Shown: positions 16,385 to 24,216, numbered from the stretch's first letter. The stretch is DNA of 31,119 nucleotides from Erysipelotrichaceae bacterium (GCA_900770275.1 CAAGJS010000317.1:1-31119); one strand, 5' to 3'. The notes: a model not told the origin generated them from the sequence alone. Translations and numbers: made by a program.

Positions 16385-17394
16385 TCTGCAAGCCTCCGCA
16401 GATCTGCTCTGCTCAGTATTTCCTGGGGAACACGTTTGTTGCGATCAAGTACTTCTTTGATCCGCTTCTGATCATCGCCATGGAAGTAATTCAGAAACGA
16501 AGCATCATATTGCTTGTCATGATGATCATCCGTATCTTCCAGCAGCGAAAGATCATCCGGTGCTCTGCGGATCATCTCCTGATAGAGCTCCGTGAACGGC
16601 TGAATTCTTAGATCCGGATCCGCAGATTTTAACCGTGAAAAGATATTGATGCCGGCACGATCGATATCGCCGCAGTAAAGGATCGTATCGTTTTCACGCT
16701 GGCAGCCGGACAGATATGCGTGCAGGCTGCCGCTCGGGTCTTTCTGAGTGACCTTGTTTCCTTCGCCATAGATGATCATGGAGAAGCGGTGGTTGAGAAA
16801 AATCCTGCTGTGTGTATCAGCGAGAACTGATGCGATGGAATCCCATGGATCCCGGTTTTCCAGTACAAGGATTTCCGGTGCATCATTATCAATATATTTT
16901 GTAAAGAAGGGTTCGAATGTCGGCTCACAGTTCAGCTCAGAATTTGTCAGCGGGACCAATGATCGATTGCGTTCGAGAAACTTTTCGTCTCCGAAGATCG
17001 CGTAGCTGCGTTCCTTTACGGTAATGCGCATGGCGGGATCCTTCAGTTCTTCTTTATGAGAATACAGATACTGAGAGAGCCGCTGGATCATTGGCTCAAG
17101 CTTCTCGTAGTCGGAAATGTGTTCGAGGTAGAAGCTGATCAGGGCTGGATTGAGCTTTCGGATCTTTGCCCGTGTTTCTTCGCGATCAGCCTTGATCTGC
17201 AGCTTCTGATAGCGTTGATAAAAGTAAGGCAGAAAGGGTATCTTTCCACTGGAAAGGATGGGACGGATCAACTTTTCCTCTTCCCATGAGGAGAGGATGT
17301 CGGCCGTTTGTTCATAGTCGGCGATATGAAAGGCTTTCATGACGTCGCGGTAGCCGAATTTTGAGGCACCGATGAGTGACAGGTCGTATTTCAT
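16381..17394 (-). CDS. jetD: Wadjet JetD, Toprim-fold nuclease
   Basis: This 337-aa protein is the DNA-cutting subunit. The C-terminal half has a Toprim-like core: a conserved acidic residue in ILVLENRDPW (Glu near 176), then LNHRFSMIIYGEGNKV, and the DxD motif CGDIDRAGINIF (Asp near 244 and 246). These would bind metal, as in topoisomerase VI-like nucleases. The N-terminal half is a winged-helix-like domain (GYRDVMKAFHIADYEQ). At 337 aa it is shorter than type I JetD, which carries an extra N-terminal domain. JetD comes first in the operon, unlike the ABCD order of type I, so type II is the likely class. There is no ribosome site before ATG 17394; TAGAAT ends 7 nt upstream, so the operon mRNA may be leaderless. 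Confidence 0.9.
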   Translation of the reverse strand: MKYDLSLIGASKFGYRDVMKAFHIADYEQTADILSSWEEEKLIRPILSSGKIPFLPYFYQRYQKLQIKADREETRAKIRKLNPALISFYLEHISDYEKLEPMIQRLSQYLYSHKEELKDPAMRITVKERSYAIFGDEKFLERNRSLVPLTNSELNCEPTFEPFFTKYIDNDAPEILVLENRDPWDSIASVLADTHSRIFLNHRFSMIIYGEGNKVTQKDPSGSLHAYLSGCQRENDTILYCGDIDRAGINIFSRLKSADPDLRIQPFTELYQEMIRRAPDDLSLLEDTDDHHDKQYDASFLNYFHGDDQKRIKEVLDRNKRVPQEILSRADLRRLAE

Positions 17395-17401
17395 CTTCTT
17401 T

Positions 17402-17407
17402 ATTCTA
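17402..17407 (-). promoter_or_regulatory. Candidate -10 hexamer TAGAAT for the jet operon
   Basis: On the minus strand TAGAAT ends 7 nt before the jetD ATG. The -35 position 17 nt upstream is TTCCTG (17425-17430), a weak match. It predicts transcription starting at the jetD start codon and would be a low-efficiency promoter. Confidence 0.4.
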
Positions 17408-17510
17408 CAGCCGGGGTCAACAGGCAGGAATCAGGTTTCAGGCGGTTTTCAAGGAGGAAGAAATAATGCGCGGACGAAATGCAGGATGAAAACAGAGACG
17501 CACTCTGGTC

Positions 17511-17519
17511 TGCTATGAT
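17511..17519 (+). promoter_or_regulatory. Extended -10 promoter of glyA
   Basis: TGCTATGAT is an extended -10 (TGn followed by TATGAT at 17514-17519). No good -35 is seen at 17 nt, which extended -10 promoters can tolerate. The predicted start near 17526 leaves a leader of about 34 nt with an AGAGAGG ribosome site. Confidence 0.55.
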
Positions 17520-17559
17520 TTTAGAATTGATGGAATAAATCCATAGAGAGGAAATGGAT

Positions 17560-18780
17560 ATGGAAGATCTTGAACTGGAAAAGGCAATACACGCCGAGGA
17601 AGAACGGCAGAGTCACAATATTGAACTCATCGCTTCTGAAAACTTTGTGTCGAAGGAAGTGCGGGAAGCGGCCGGATCCGTTCTGACAAATAAATATGCG
17701 GAAGGCTATCCGGGACACCGGTATTATGGCGGCTGCGTCAACGTTGACGTGGTTGAAAATCTGGCGCGTGACCGTGCCTGTGAGCTGTTTGGAGCCGAGC
17801 ACGCTAATGTACAGCCCCACTCCGGATCGCAGGCCAACATGGCTGCGTATTTCTCACTTCTCAAGACGGGTGACACGATTCTTGGCATGGACCTGGCAGC
17901 GGGCGGACATCTGACACATGGCGCCAAGGTATCGTTTTCGGGCAAGTTCTTCAACAGTGTCAGCTATGGTGTAGATCGTGAAACGGAGCGGATCGATTAC
18001 GATGCGCTCAGAAAACTCGCCAACGACGTTCATCCGCAGATGATCGTCGCCGGTGCTTCGGCGTATGCGCGCGAGATCGACTTCGCCGAATTCCGGAAGA
18101 TTGCGGATGAGTGCGGTGCCTATCTGATGGTCGATATGGCGCACATCGCCGGGCTTGTGGCAGCTGGATACCATATGAGTCCGGTTCCGTATGCGGATAT
18201 CGTGACAACGACGACGCACAAGACGCTGCGCGGTCCGCGCGGCGGCATGATTCTGTGCCGCCAACAGTATGCCAAAGCGGTTGACCATGCTGTATTCCCG
18301 ATGCTGCAGGGCGGGCCGCTGTGCCATATCGTTGCGGCCAAAGCGGCTTGTTTCTATGAAGCGCTGCAGCCGGAATTCAAGACCTATATCGGCAATGTCG
18401 TTGCCAATGCAAAAGCCCTTGGTGAGGCGCTGGAAGAAGAGGGCATGCGTCTGGTAACCGGAGGCACGGACAATCATCTCGTCCTTGTCGATGTCCTTAA
18501 CTCGATCGGTGTCACCGGTGTTGAGGCAGAGAAGGCGCTCGATGAAGTGAACATCACCGTCAATAAGAATGCCATTCCGTTTGATACGACGAAGCCAACG
18601 GTAGATTCGGGTATTCGTCTTGGTTCGGCGGCGATGACGACCAAGGGCTACAGTGCAGATGATTTCCGCACCATCGGCCACTGGATCGGCAAGGTTCTGA
18701 AGAATAAGGATAACGACGCTGTGAAGGCGGAAGTGAAGGAAGGTGTACTGGCCATGACAGCCGCCCATCCGTTTGAATAA
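17560..18780 (+). CDS. glyA: Serine hydroxymethyltransferase
   Basis: This PLP enzyme interconverts serine and glycine with transfer of the one-carbon unit to tetrahydrofolate. I prefer ATG 17560 (406 aa), about 8 nt from AGAGAGG; ATG 17554, two codons earlier, is also open. Motifs are NIELIASENFVS near residue 20, TNKYAEGYPGHRYYGG, ANVQPHSGSQANMA, DMAHIAGLVAAGYHMSP, and the PLP-lysine motif TTTTHKTLRGPRGG. Length is normal for bacterial GlyA. It heads an operon with a rhodanese gene 16 nt downstream and pyrR. It is divergent from the Wadjet operon. Confidence 0.97.
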   Translation: MEDLELEKAIHAEEERQSHNIELIASENFVSKEVREAAGSVLTNKYAEGYPGHRYYGGCVNVDVVENLARDRACELFGAEHANVQPHSGSQANMAAYFSLLKTGDTILGMDLAAGGHLTHGAKVSFSGKFFNSVSYGVDRETERIDYDALRKLANDVHPQMIVAGASAYAREIDFAEFRKIADECGAYLMVDMAHIAGLVAAGYHMSPVPYADIVTTTTHKTLRGPRGGMILCRQQYAKAVDHAVFPMLQGGPLCHIVAAKAACFYEALQPEFKTYIGNVVANAKALGEALEEEGMRLVTGGTDNHLVLVDVLNSIGVTGVEAEKALDEVNITVNKNAIPFDTTKPTVDSGIRLGSAAMTTKGYSADDFRTIGHWIGKVLKNKDNDAVKAEVKEGVLAMTAAHPFE

Positions 18781-18796
18781 ATCTGGAGCGTAATTT

Positions 18797-19114
18797 ATGT
18801 TCAATTTCAGAAGAAAGGCGGCGCCGGATATAAATGCGCTGCTGGAAACGGTTCATCAGACGCCTGGCGCCATTCTGATTGATGTCCGTGAGGTGGATGA
18901 ATATGAGGAGGGACATATTCCCGGAGCCATGAATATTCCTCTTTCGTCCATCGGTGTCATTGAGACAAAGGTGCCCGACCATGATGCGCCAATCTTTGTC
19001 TACTGCCGAAGCGGTGCGCGCAGCGAGAAGGCGAAGCAGTATCTGGAACAGGCAGGCTATCGCTCGGTTGTCAATATCGGCGGTATCATGGCTTATACAG
19101 GGAGTGTGGAGTGA
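18797..19114 (+). CDS. Rhodanese-like sulfurtransferase
   Basis: This single-domain 105-aa rhodanese has an N-terminal segment MFNFRRKAAPDINALL and the fold motifs ILIDVREVDEYEEGHIPGA, MNIPLSSIG and the active-site loop FVYCRSGARSEKA with the sulfur-carrying cysteine. Such proteins move sulfane sulfur as a persulfide; the acceptor cannot be read from sequence. There is no signal peptide, so it is cytoplasmic. A TGGAG site precedes the start. It lies between glyA and pyrR in what looks like one transcript. Confidence 0.93.
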   Translation: MFNFRRKAAPDINALLETVHQTPGAILIDVREVDEYEEGHIPGAMNIPLSSIGVIETKVPDHDAPIFVYCRSGARSEKAKQYLEQAGYRSVVNIGGIMAYTGSVE

Positions 19115-19120
19115 GAAACT

Positions 19121-19657
19121 ATGGAGTTTAAGGCACATCTGATGGATGAGGCGCAGCTGCGCCGTTCCGTTGCCCGTATTTCGCATGAAATCATTGAGAA
19201 AAACAACGGCGTGGATGGGCTGTGTCTTCTTGGGATCCGGCGGCGCGGGGTTCCGCTTGCCCATATGATTGCGGATAACATTCACGCCTTTGAGGGAAAG
19301 AATGTTCCGGTCGGAACGATCGATATCTCTTTGTATCGGGATGATCTTTCCGAGATGGGTGAGCAGGCTAAGACGGGAAGCTGCGACATTCCGGTCGATC
19401 TGAAGGACCATACGATCATCCTCGTGGATGATGTGATCTATACGGGACGTACGGTGCGGGCCGGCATCGAGGCGGTGTTTGCCCATGGACGTCCGAAGTC
19501 GATTCAGCTGGCGGTATTGGTTGACCGGGGCCATCGGGAACTGCCGCTTAGGCCAGACTATGTTGGCAAGAATGTTCCAACGTCGCGTTCAGAATTGGTT
19601 GCGGTATGTCTGCCGGAATTTGACGGCAAAATGTGCGTCGATCTGTATTCGATGTAA
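19121..19657 (+). CDS. pyrR: PyrR, pyrimidine regulator / uracil phosphoribosyltransferase
   Basis: This 178-aa protein has normal PyrR length. It shows the PRPP-binding motif ILVDDVIYTGRTVRAG near residue 105, the N-terminal DEAQLRRSVARISHEIIE, LLGIRRRGVPLAHMIA and the C-terminal NVPTSRSELVAVCLPE. PyrR binds UMP or UTP and attenuates pyr mRNA, and has uracil phosphoribosyltransferase activity. The pyr biosynthesis genes it would control are not in this window, and I saw no PyrR-binding loop here, so it acts in trans. It ends the glyA transcript and is followed by a strong terminator. Confidence 0.96.
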   Translation: MEFKAHLMDEAQLRRSVARISHEIIEKNNGVDGLCLLGIRRRGVPLAHMIADNIHAFEGKNVPVGTIDISLYRDDLSEMGEQAKTGSCDIPVDLKDHTIILVDDVIYTGRTVRAGIEAVFAHGRPKSIQLAVLVDRGHRELPLRPDYVGKNVPTSRSELVAVCLPEFDGKMCVDLYSM

Positions 19658-19658
19658 G

Positions 19659-19688
19659 CGGGAAAACGATGCGTTTTTCCCGTTTTTT
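19659..19688 (+). terminator. Terminator of the glyA-pyrR operon
   Basis: CGGGAAAACG pairs with CGTTTTTCCCG (one extra T), with a 2-4 nt loop, followed by a run of T at 19682-19688. It starts 2 nt past the pyrR stop. Confidence 0.9.
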
Positions 19689-19703
19689 CTTTGACTATGG
19701 TGC

Positions 19704-19786
19704 TTTACAATTTCTTTACATGGATTTGACACGGGCAAGGTAACAGGGATTTCACAAGGACTTTACAATGAAAGTGAAATAAGAAT
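19704..19786 (+). promoter_or_regulatory. Tandem PhoP-like boxes and promoter upstream of the two-component system
   Basis: Five TT(T/G/C)ACA hexamers occur in two sets with 11-bp spacing. The first set is TTTACA 19704-19709, TTTACA 19715-19720 and TTGACA 19726-19731. The second is TTCACA 19751-19756 and TTTACA 19762-19767. A -10-like TAAGAA(T) lies at 19780-19786, about 12 nt past the last repeat. This is the arrangement of PhoP/PhoB direct repeats and matches that upstream of pstS, so the system is probably autoregulated by phosphate starvation. Confidence 0.7.
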
Positions 19787-19813
19787 ACGTGACAGGCGGG
19801 GAAAGGTGAGAAG

Positions 19814-20479
19814 ATGATTTACATTGTTGAAGATGATGAAGATATCCAGCAGATTGAGCTGTATACCTTGCAGAATACGGGCTTTGAAGCCAAGGGATTC
19901 TCGGATGGCGCCACGTTCTGGAACGCCATGCAGGCGAAGAAGCCGGATCTGGTGATTCTTGACGTGATGTTACCGGATGAGGATGGTGTCCAGATTCTGA
20001 AGAAGCTCAAGAATAATCCGCAGACGGCAGATATTCCGGTGATCTTCGCTTCGGCGAAGGGAACGGAATTCGACAAGATCAAGGGCCTCGATCTTGGAGC
20101 GGATGATTATCTGGTCAAGCCATTTGGAATGATGGAAATGGTTTCGCGGGTCAAGGCAGTCATGCGCCGCTCCTCATCGCAGGCGACAAAGCCGCCGGTA
20201 AGCGGACCGATTGAGATTCGTCTCGATCAGCACAAGGCGTTTGTCTATGGCAAGGAAGTGGAGCTGACGCTGAAGGAATTTGAGCTGCTCAACCTTCTCT
20301 TGTCGCATCCGGGCATCGTGTTTACGCGTGAACAGATGCTGGAACAGATTTGGGGCTTTCTGTATGATGGCGAAACGCGGACGGTCGATGTCCATATCGG
20401 AACCCTGCGTCAGAAGCTGGGAGAAGCCGGCAAGCGGATTGAAACGGTACGCGGCGTAGGCTATCGCTATCGGGAGTGA
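19814..20479 (+). CDS. phoP: PhoP/PhoB-like OmpR-family response regulator
   Basis: This 221-aa regulator has a receiver domain with the acidic pair EDDED, phosphoacceptor Asp50 in LVILDVMLPDEDG, the switch Thr/Ser region IPVIFASAK and Lys102 in DYLVKPFG. An OmpR-type winged helix follows (LTLKEFELLNLLLSHPG, then VDVHIGTLRQKLGEAG and the C-terminal VRGVGYRYRE). On phosphorylation it should bind tandem direct repeats. Such repeats are found upstream of this gene and of pstS, which is why I assign it to phosphate control rather than another OmpR role. A GGTGAG-type site precedes the ATG. The kinase gene starts 4 nt downstream. Confidence 0.88.
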   Translation: MIYIVEDDEDIQQIELYTLQNTGFEAKGFSDGATFWNAMQAKKPDLVILDVMLPDEDGVQILKKLKNNPQTADIPVIFASAKGTEFDKIKGLDLGADDYLVKPFGMMEMVSRVKAVMRRSSSQATKPPVSGPIEIRLDQHKAFVYGKEVELTLKEFELLNLLLSHPGIVFTREQMLEQIWGFLYDGETRTVDVHIGTLRQKLGEAGKRIETVRGVGYRYRE

Positions 20480-20483
20480 TGTT

Positions 20484-22154
20484 ATGAAAAAACGTATCTT
20501 TCGCTCTGTATTCATTTCCATGATCCTGGTTCTCGCCGCTTCGCTGGGTTTGATCACGGTAGTTTTGAACAGGCACTTCATCACGCTCGAGGAGGAGCGG
20601 ATGAAGACACAGGCGGATCTCGCTGCCGCCGGCATCGAGACCGAAGGTATGGATTATCTTTCGGCGCTGGATCTGTCGGATTATCGGATTACGTGGATCG
20701 CACGTGATGGTACGGTGCTTTACGATTCCCAAAGTGATGCAAGCACGATGGAGAACCATGCGGACCGTGAGGAGTTTCAGGGTGCCGTCGCCAATGGCAG
20801 CGCCTATGCGACCCGCAGCTCCCATACACTGATGACGGCGACGATCTACTATGCGCAGCTGCTGAGTGATGGTACGGTGGTGCGCGTTGCGATTGCGCGC
20901 AGCTCATTGCTCGCGACATTCCTGCAGCTGATATCGGCATTCCTCTGGATTCTGGTTGCGGCGGCTGTAGCCAGCGCTTTGGTGGCGGTGTACATGAGCC
21001 GCAGGCTGGTGAAGCCGATCAACGAAATCGATCTGGATCATCCGCTTGACATGCAGGAATACCCGGAGATGCGGCCGCTGCTGGTGCGGATCGATGATCA
21101 GAACAAGGAAATCGGCGCTCAGCTCGAGACCGTGCATCGGCAGGAGAAGGAGTTTCTGACGGTGTCGCAGGCAATTCAGGAGGGCCTGGTGCTTGCGGAT
21201 GCCAATGGTAAGATTCTGAGCATCAATCTTGCCGCAAAGATGTTATTGGCGCCGGATGGAAAGAGCGTTGAAAACATCAGGGATCTTGCCTATCCGGATG
21301 TGATTGAAAAGCTCTTTACGAAGGCGAAGAGCCTGAGCCACGCGGAAGACGCCGTAACGACGCCGGAGGGCCGTATCTTCAATATCAGCTTTGATCCGGT
21401 GACGTCGCACAAGCAGCTGACCGGCGTCAGTATGCTCAGCTATGATGCGACGGAAACCTACCAGGCGCAGCAGATGCGGCAGGAATTTACGGCCAATGTC
21501 TCTCATGAGCTGAAGACGCCCCTGCAGTCAATCATGGGATCGGCGGAGCTGTTGGAAAATGGGATGGTCAAGAAGCAGGATGTGCCGGTGTTCCTGAAGC
21601 GGATTCATAAGGAAGCTGCCCGCATGTTACAGCTGATTGACGATATCATTCAGCTTTCGCAGCTTGACGCTTTGGACGATGCGCGGGAAGAAAAAATGGA
21701 TCTTGCGCAGTCGGCCAATGAGGCTTTGGAGGCATTGTCCTCGAGTTTTACGGAGCATCAGATCAAGCTGGAAAAACACATAGAGCCAGCGATGATCAAA
21801 GGATCGCCGCAGTTAGTCTATGAGGTTGCCTATAATCTGATCGACAATGCGATCCGTTACAATAAGCCGAACGGGTCGGTCAGTGTATCGGTCTATCCGC
21901 ACCACGCTTTTGCGATTCTGCAGGTGAAGGATACGGGCATCGGTATCCCCGAGGCTTCGCAGGAAAGAATCTTTGAGCGCTTCTATCGTGTCGATAAATC
22001 ACGCTCCCGCAAGACGGGCGGAACGGGGCTTGGCTTAAGCATCGTGAAACATGCCGTTGCCCTGTGCGGCGGAACAATCCGTCTCGAAAGCAAGGAAGGC
22101 GTGGGCAGTACCTTTACGGTTTACTTTCCGCTGTTGGATGATGAAAAGCGATAG
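20484..22154 (+). CDS. phoR: PhoR-like sensor histidine kinase
   Basis: This 556-aa membrane kinase has a first membrane helix at about 6-28 and an extracytoplasmic region of about 115 residues. A second helix at about 145-167 leads into a HAMP-like stretch (SRRLVKPINEI) and a PAS-type domain (AIQEGLVLADANGKILSIN, about 220-320). HisKA follows, with the phosphorylated His near 341 in NVSHELKTPLQSI. The catalytic domain has N box NLIDNAIRYN, G1 DTGIGIP and G2 GTGLGLSIVKH. Architecture and order match PhoR. With PhoU and the Pst transporter it would complete a full phosphate-sensing circuit in this window. It is followed by a terminator. Confidence 0.9.
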   Translation: MKKRIFRSVFISMILVLAASLGLITVVLNRHFITLEEERMKTQADLAAAGIETEGMDYLSALDLSDYRITWIARDGTVLYDSQSDASTMENHADREEFQGAVANGSAYATRSSHTLMTATIYYAQLLSDGTVVRVAIARSSLLATFLQLISAFLWILVAAAVASALVAVYMSRRLVKPINEIDLDHPLDMQEYPEMRPLLVRIDDQNKEIGAQLETVHRQEKEFLTVSQAIQEGLVLADANGKILSINLAAKMLLAPDGKSVENIRDLAYPDVIEKLFTKAKSLSHAEDAVTTPEGRIFNISFDPVTSHKQLTGVSMLSYDATETYQAQQMRQEFTANVSHELKTPLQSIMGSAELLENGMVKKQDVPVFLKRIHKEAARMLQLIDDIIQLSQLDALDDAREEKMDLAQSANEALEALSSSFTEHQIKLEKHIEPAMIKGSPQLVYEVAYNLIDNAIRYNKPNGSVSVSVYPHHAFAILQVKDTGIGIPEASQERIFERFYRVDKSRSRKTGGTGLGLSIVKHAVALCGGTIRLESKEGVGSTFTVYFPLLDDEKR

Positions 22155-22196
22155 AAACAGCTGCAGGCAGCAGAAAACAACAATCGGAACAAGAAG

Positions 22197-22226
22197 AAAA
22201 GGCCGCCAGTTCTGGAGCGGCCTTTT
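22197..22226 (+). terminator. Terminator after the two-component system
   Basis: AAAAGGCCGC (22197-22206) pairs with GCGGCCTTTT (22217-22226), with a 10-nt loop that can add further pairing. The T run is short (four), with a matching A run, so it may work in both directions. From here to 22362 I see only a weak hairpin (about 22287-22311, CAAG/CTTG arms) and no gene. Confidence 0.75.
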
Positions 22227-22362
22227 CACAGGATTGTACTCATGCAGTCTTAGGAGAACATATTCGAAGGAGTTGATAGACTGTCACAAGTAGTTAGTTT
22301 TATCTAACTTGCTATAGGTTACCGGACAATGAACATACTGTCAAGAGAATTGTTTCTGGAAT

Positions 22363-22371
22363 TGCTATAAT
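22363..22371 (+). promoter_or_regulatory. Extended -10 promoter (TGCTATAAT), leaderless start
   Basis: A consensus extended -10, TGCTATAAT, ends 7 nt before ATG 22379, placing the predicted start at the start codon. No -35 is recognisable at 17 nt. Confidence 0.6.
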
Positions 22372-22378
22372 TTTCTTC

Positions 22379-23089
22379 ATGCAAAGGATGGAATGGAACG
22401 GGTACCCGTTGGAATATGAGGCGAAGCGGATGCGCAGCTTCCGCATTTTCGTGCGCGGCGACGGCACGATCGTTTTGCATTATCCGCATGGCTATTCCCG
22501 CGCGGATGCGTTCCGGTTTCTCGAGGAGAAGAAAGACTGGGTTTTTGCTCAGGAAGAAAAGACAGCTGTTCGCAGCCAGAGTGACCGTGAGGATCAGAGT
22601 GCGGAAGTGATCTACTGGCTTGGGGAAGCGAAGCAGGTTCGGATTGAAACGGCCGCCCGCAATCACTGTCGGCTCGAAGGGAATACGATTGTCTTTGCGC
22701 TGCGTGATCCAGCTGATATGGCGGCAGGGGAAACGGCCTTCCGCCGCCTTGCGTCAAGGAAGCTGATGGAATTGATCAATGAGGAGCGGCCGGCCTGGGA
22801 CAGGGAAATCTGTGCAGGGAATGGCTTTCCGTATCCGGAGATTCGTCTGCGCTGGATGCGCTCCGAATGGGGCAGCTGCACCTGGGCGCGGGGAAGGATT
22901 ACGATGAATCTGCGGCTGATCCATTATCCGCGGATCTGTCTGCACTATGTTCTGCTGCATGAGTATTCGCATTTTCTCGTGCATGGTCATGGACCTGTTT
23001 TCTGGAGGGAAGTTGAAAAAAGGATGACGGACTACAAGGCAGCTGAAAAGATATTGAAGGAAGGAGTCTATGATGGAAAACATCTTTGA
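22379..23089 (+). CDS. YgjP-like zinc metallopeptidase domain protein
   Basis: This 236-aa protein has the zinc motif HEYSHFLVHGHGPVFW near residue 200 (HExxH plus a downstream His), preceded by MRSEWGSCTWARGRITMN and LIHYPRICLHYVLLHE. It belongs to the YgjP/DUF45 group of M48-like peptidases. The N-terminal half (YEAKRMRSFRIFVRGDG, WVFAQEEK) is typical of that family. It is often found near restriction or conserved housekeeping genes, but its substrate is unknown. There is no signal peptide, so it is cytoplasmic. No ribosome site precedes ATG 22379, and the extended -10 promoter is only 7 nt away. The gene overlaps the MscS gene start. Confidence 0.88.
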   Translation: MQRMEWNGYPLEYEAKRMRSFRIFVRGDGTIVLHYPHGYSRADAFRFLEEKKDWVFAQEEKTAVRSQSDREDQSAEVIYWLGEAKQVRIETAARNHCRLEGNTIVFALRDPADMAAGETAFRRLASRKLMELINEERPAWDREICAGNGFPYPEIRLRWMRSEWGSCTWARGRITMNLRLIHYPRICLHYVLLHEYSHFLVHGHGPVFWREVEKRMTDYKAAEKILKEGVYDGKHL

Positions 23090-23936
23090 ATTTGGTTCGA
23101 CAGTATTTGATGATGGCTTCATTCTGTTTCTGGTGCGGGCGGGCCTCATTCTTCTGTTCTGTAAGATCCTTACAAAAATCATTCATCGCAGCCTGAACCG
23201 GACGGCCGAAACGCTGTCGGCGGAAAAGGTGAATGCGACGTCGATGGGCTATCTGGAACAGATCCTGAAATTCATCATCTACGTTGTTGCACTGGTGACG
23301 ATTCTCAATGCGATCAAGCCGCTGAAAGGCGCGGGTACGGCGCTGCTTGGGGCGACGGGTGTCATTACGGTATTTGTAGGTCTTGCGGCGCAGGAGACGT
23401 TCGGCAACTTCATCGCCGGTCTGACGCTGGCAATCATTCAGCCGATCCATGTGGGCGACGTTGTATATATTCCGGAGAAGAATGTGACCGGAGTGGTGAA
23501 GCAGATTACCTTCCGTCATACGGTGCTGACGTCGTGGGACAATCATGCGGAGCTTCTGATTCCGAACAACATGATGAATACGGTTATTGTTCAGAACTAT
23601 GCCGGAAACACTTCCTATTACAATACGATGCTTAAGGTAGGTGTCGCCTATGATACGGACATTGATCTGGCGCGCCGGGTGATTCAGGAGCGTGCATCCG
23701 GGGTCAAAGGTGTTGTGGACTGGCGCAGTGAGGATCAGAAGAAGGCAGGAGAGCTGGTGATTCCGGTGCGCCTGACGGATTTTGGTGACAGTGCGCTGAT
23801 GCTGTCGTTCCGGGTGAGTACGGCGGATCTGGCATCGTCCTATGATATTTGTTCCAGGGTGCGGGAAGAGGTTCTGAAAGGCTTCCGTGAAAACGGCATT
23901 TCGATTCCGTATACGACGATTACGATTGATCGTTGA
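23073..23936 (+). CDS. MscS-family mechanosensitive ion channel
   Basis: The product is 287 aa from ATG 23073, six nt from GGAG; an ATG at 23070 is also open. Three hydrophobic segments (about 15-33, 58-80, 88-112) are followed by the pore-lining TM3-type glycine/alanine pattern LLGATGVITVFVGLAAQETF GNFIAG and the conserved beta-domain start IQPIHVGDVVYI. The segment LLIPNNMMNTVIVQNY and a mixed C-terminal domain ending PYTTITIDR complete the fold. Such channels release solutes on hypo-osmotic shock. It overlaps the upstream metallopeptidase gene by 17 nt. No clear terminator follows. Confidence 0.93.
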   Translation: MENIFEFGSTVFDDGFILFLVRAGLILLFCKILTKIIHRSLNRTAETLSAEKVNATSMGYLEQILKFIIYVVALVTILNAIKPLKGAGTALLGATGVITVFVGLAAQETFGNFIAGLTLAIIQPIHVGDVVYIPEKNVTGVVKQITFRHTVLTSWDNHAELLIPNNMMNTVIVQNYAGNTSYYNTMLKVGVAYDTDIDLARRVIQERASGVKGVVDWRSEDQKKAGELVIPVRLTDFGDSALMLSFRVSTADLASSYDICSRVREEVLKGFRENGISIPYTTITIDR

Positions 23937-23996
23937 AACTGATTTCAGAAAAATGTGAAAAGAAAAACCAGTTTGTCGTTTTCTTCTGCTCGTTTA

Positions 23997-24025
23997 TTGA
24001 AATGCGGACGGATGGACGTTAGAAT
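23997..24025 (+). promoter_or_regulatory. Promoter upstream of the ankyrin/EF-G-like genes
   Basis: TTGAAA (23997-24002), a 17-nt spacer and TAGAAT (24020-24025) form a good sigma-A promoter. The predicted start near 24032 is about 185 nt before the ankyrin gene, leaving a long leader. Confidence 0.7.
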
Positions 24026-24074
24026 AGGGTTACAAAGATTAAACATATTCCCTCATTAGAAAGCGAGCACAGTC

Positions 24075-24152
24075 ATGGACAGAATGGGTGCGGTATCTGT
24101 TGTTTTCATTGTCGTTTCTGAAGTGGATGATGTGCTTAAGTATGGGTTTTAA
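24075..24152 (+). CDS. Possible 25-codon leader peptide
   Basis: A short open frame begins ATG GAC AGA ATG and ends at TAA 24150-24152, encoding 25 aa with a hydrophobic middle (GAVSVVFIVVSEV) and an acidic/aromatic end. Its stop codon falls in the first bases of the terminator stem that follows. No strong ribosome site precedes it. Position after a promoter and before a terminator and a translation-factor operon suggests an attenuator leader peptide, but coding is unproven. A small membrane peptide is another possibility. Confidence 0.3.
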   Translation: MDRMGAVSVVFIVVSEVDDVLKYGF

Positions 24153-24179
24153 GGTGGACATTATGTGTCCGCCTTTTTT
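24151..24179 (+). terminator. Terminator in the leader of the ankyrin/EF-G-like operon
   Basis: AAGGTGGACA (24151-24160) pairs fully, with one G-U, with TGTCCGCCTT (24166-24175) around a 5-nt loop, followed by six T. It is strong and lies upstream of the ankyrin gene, so either a small RNA of about 148 nt ends here, or it is an attenuator, or it ends an mscS read-through message. Confidence 0.88.
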
Positions 24180-24216
24180 GAAAATTTGATCTGTTCAATC
24201 ATGGAGGTAATCAGAT

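Noticed and set aside
17466..17489. Seven-codon frame MRGRNAG after AAGGAGG upstream of glyA
   Set aside because: It has a good ribosome site but lies before the predicted glyA promoter (17511-17519), has no linked terminator or repeat, and is too short to judge.
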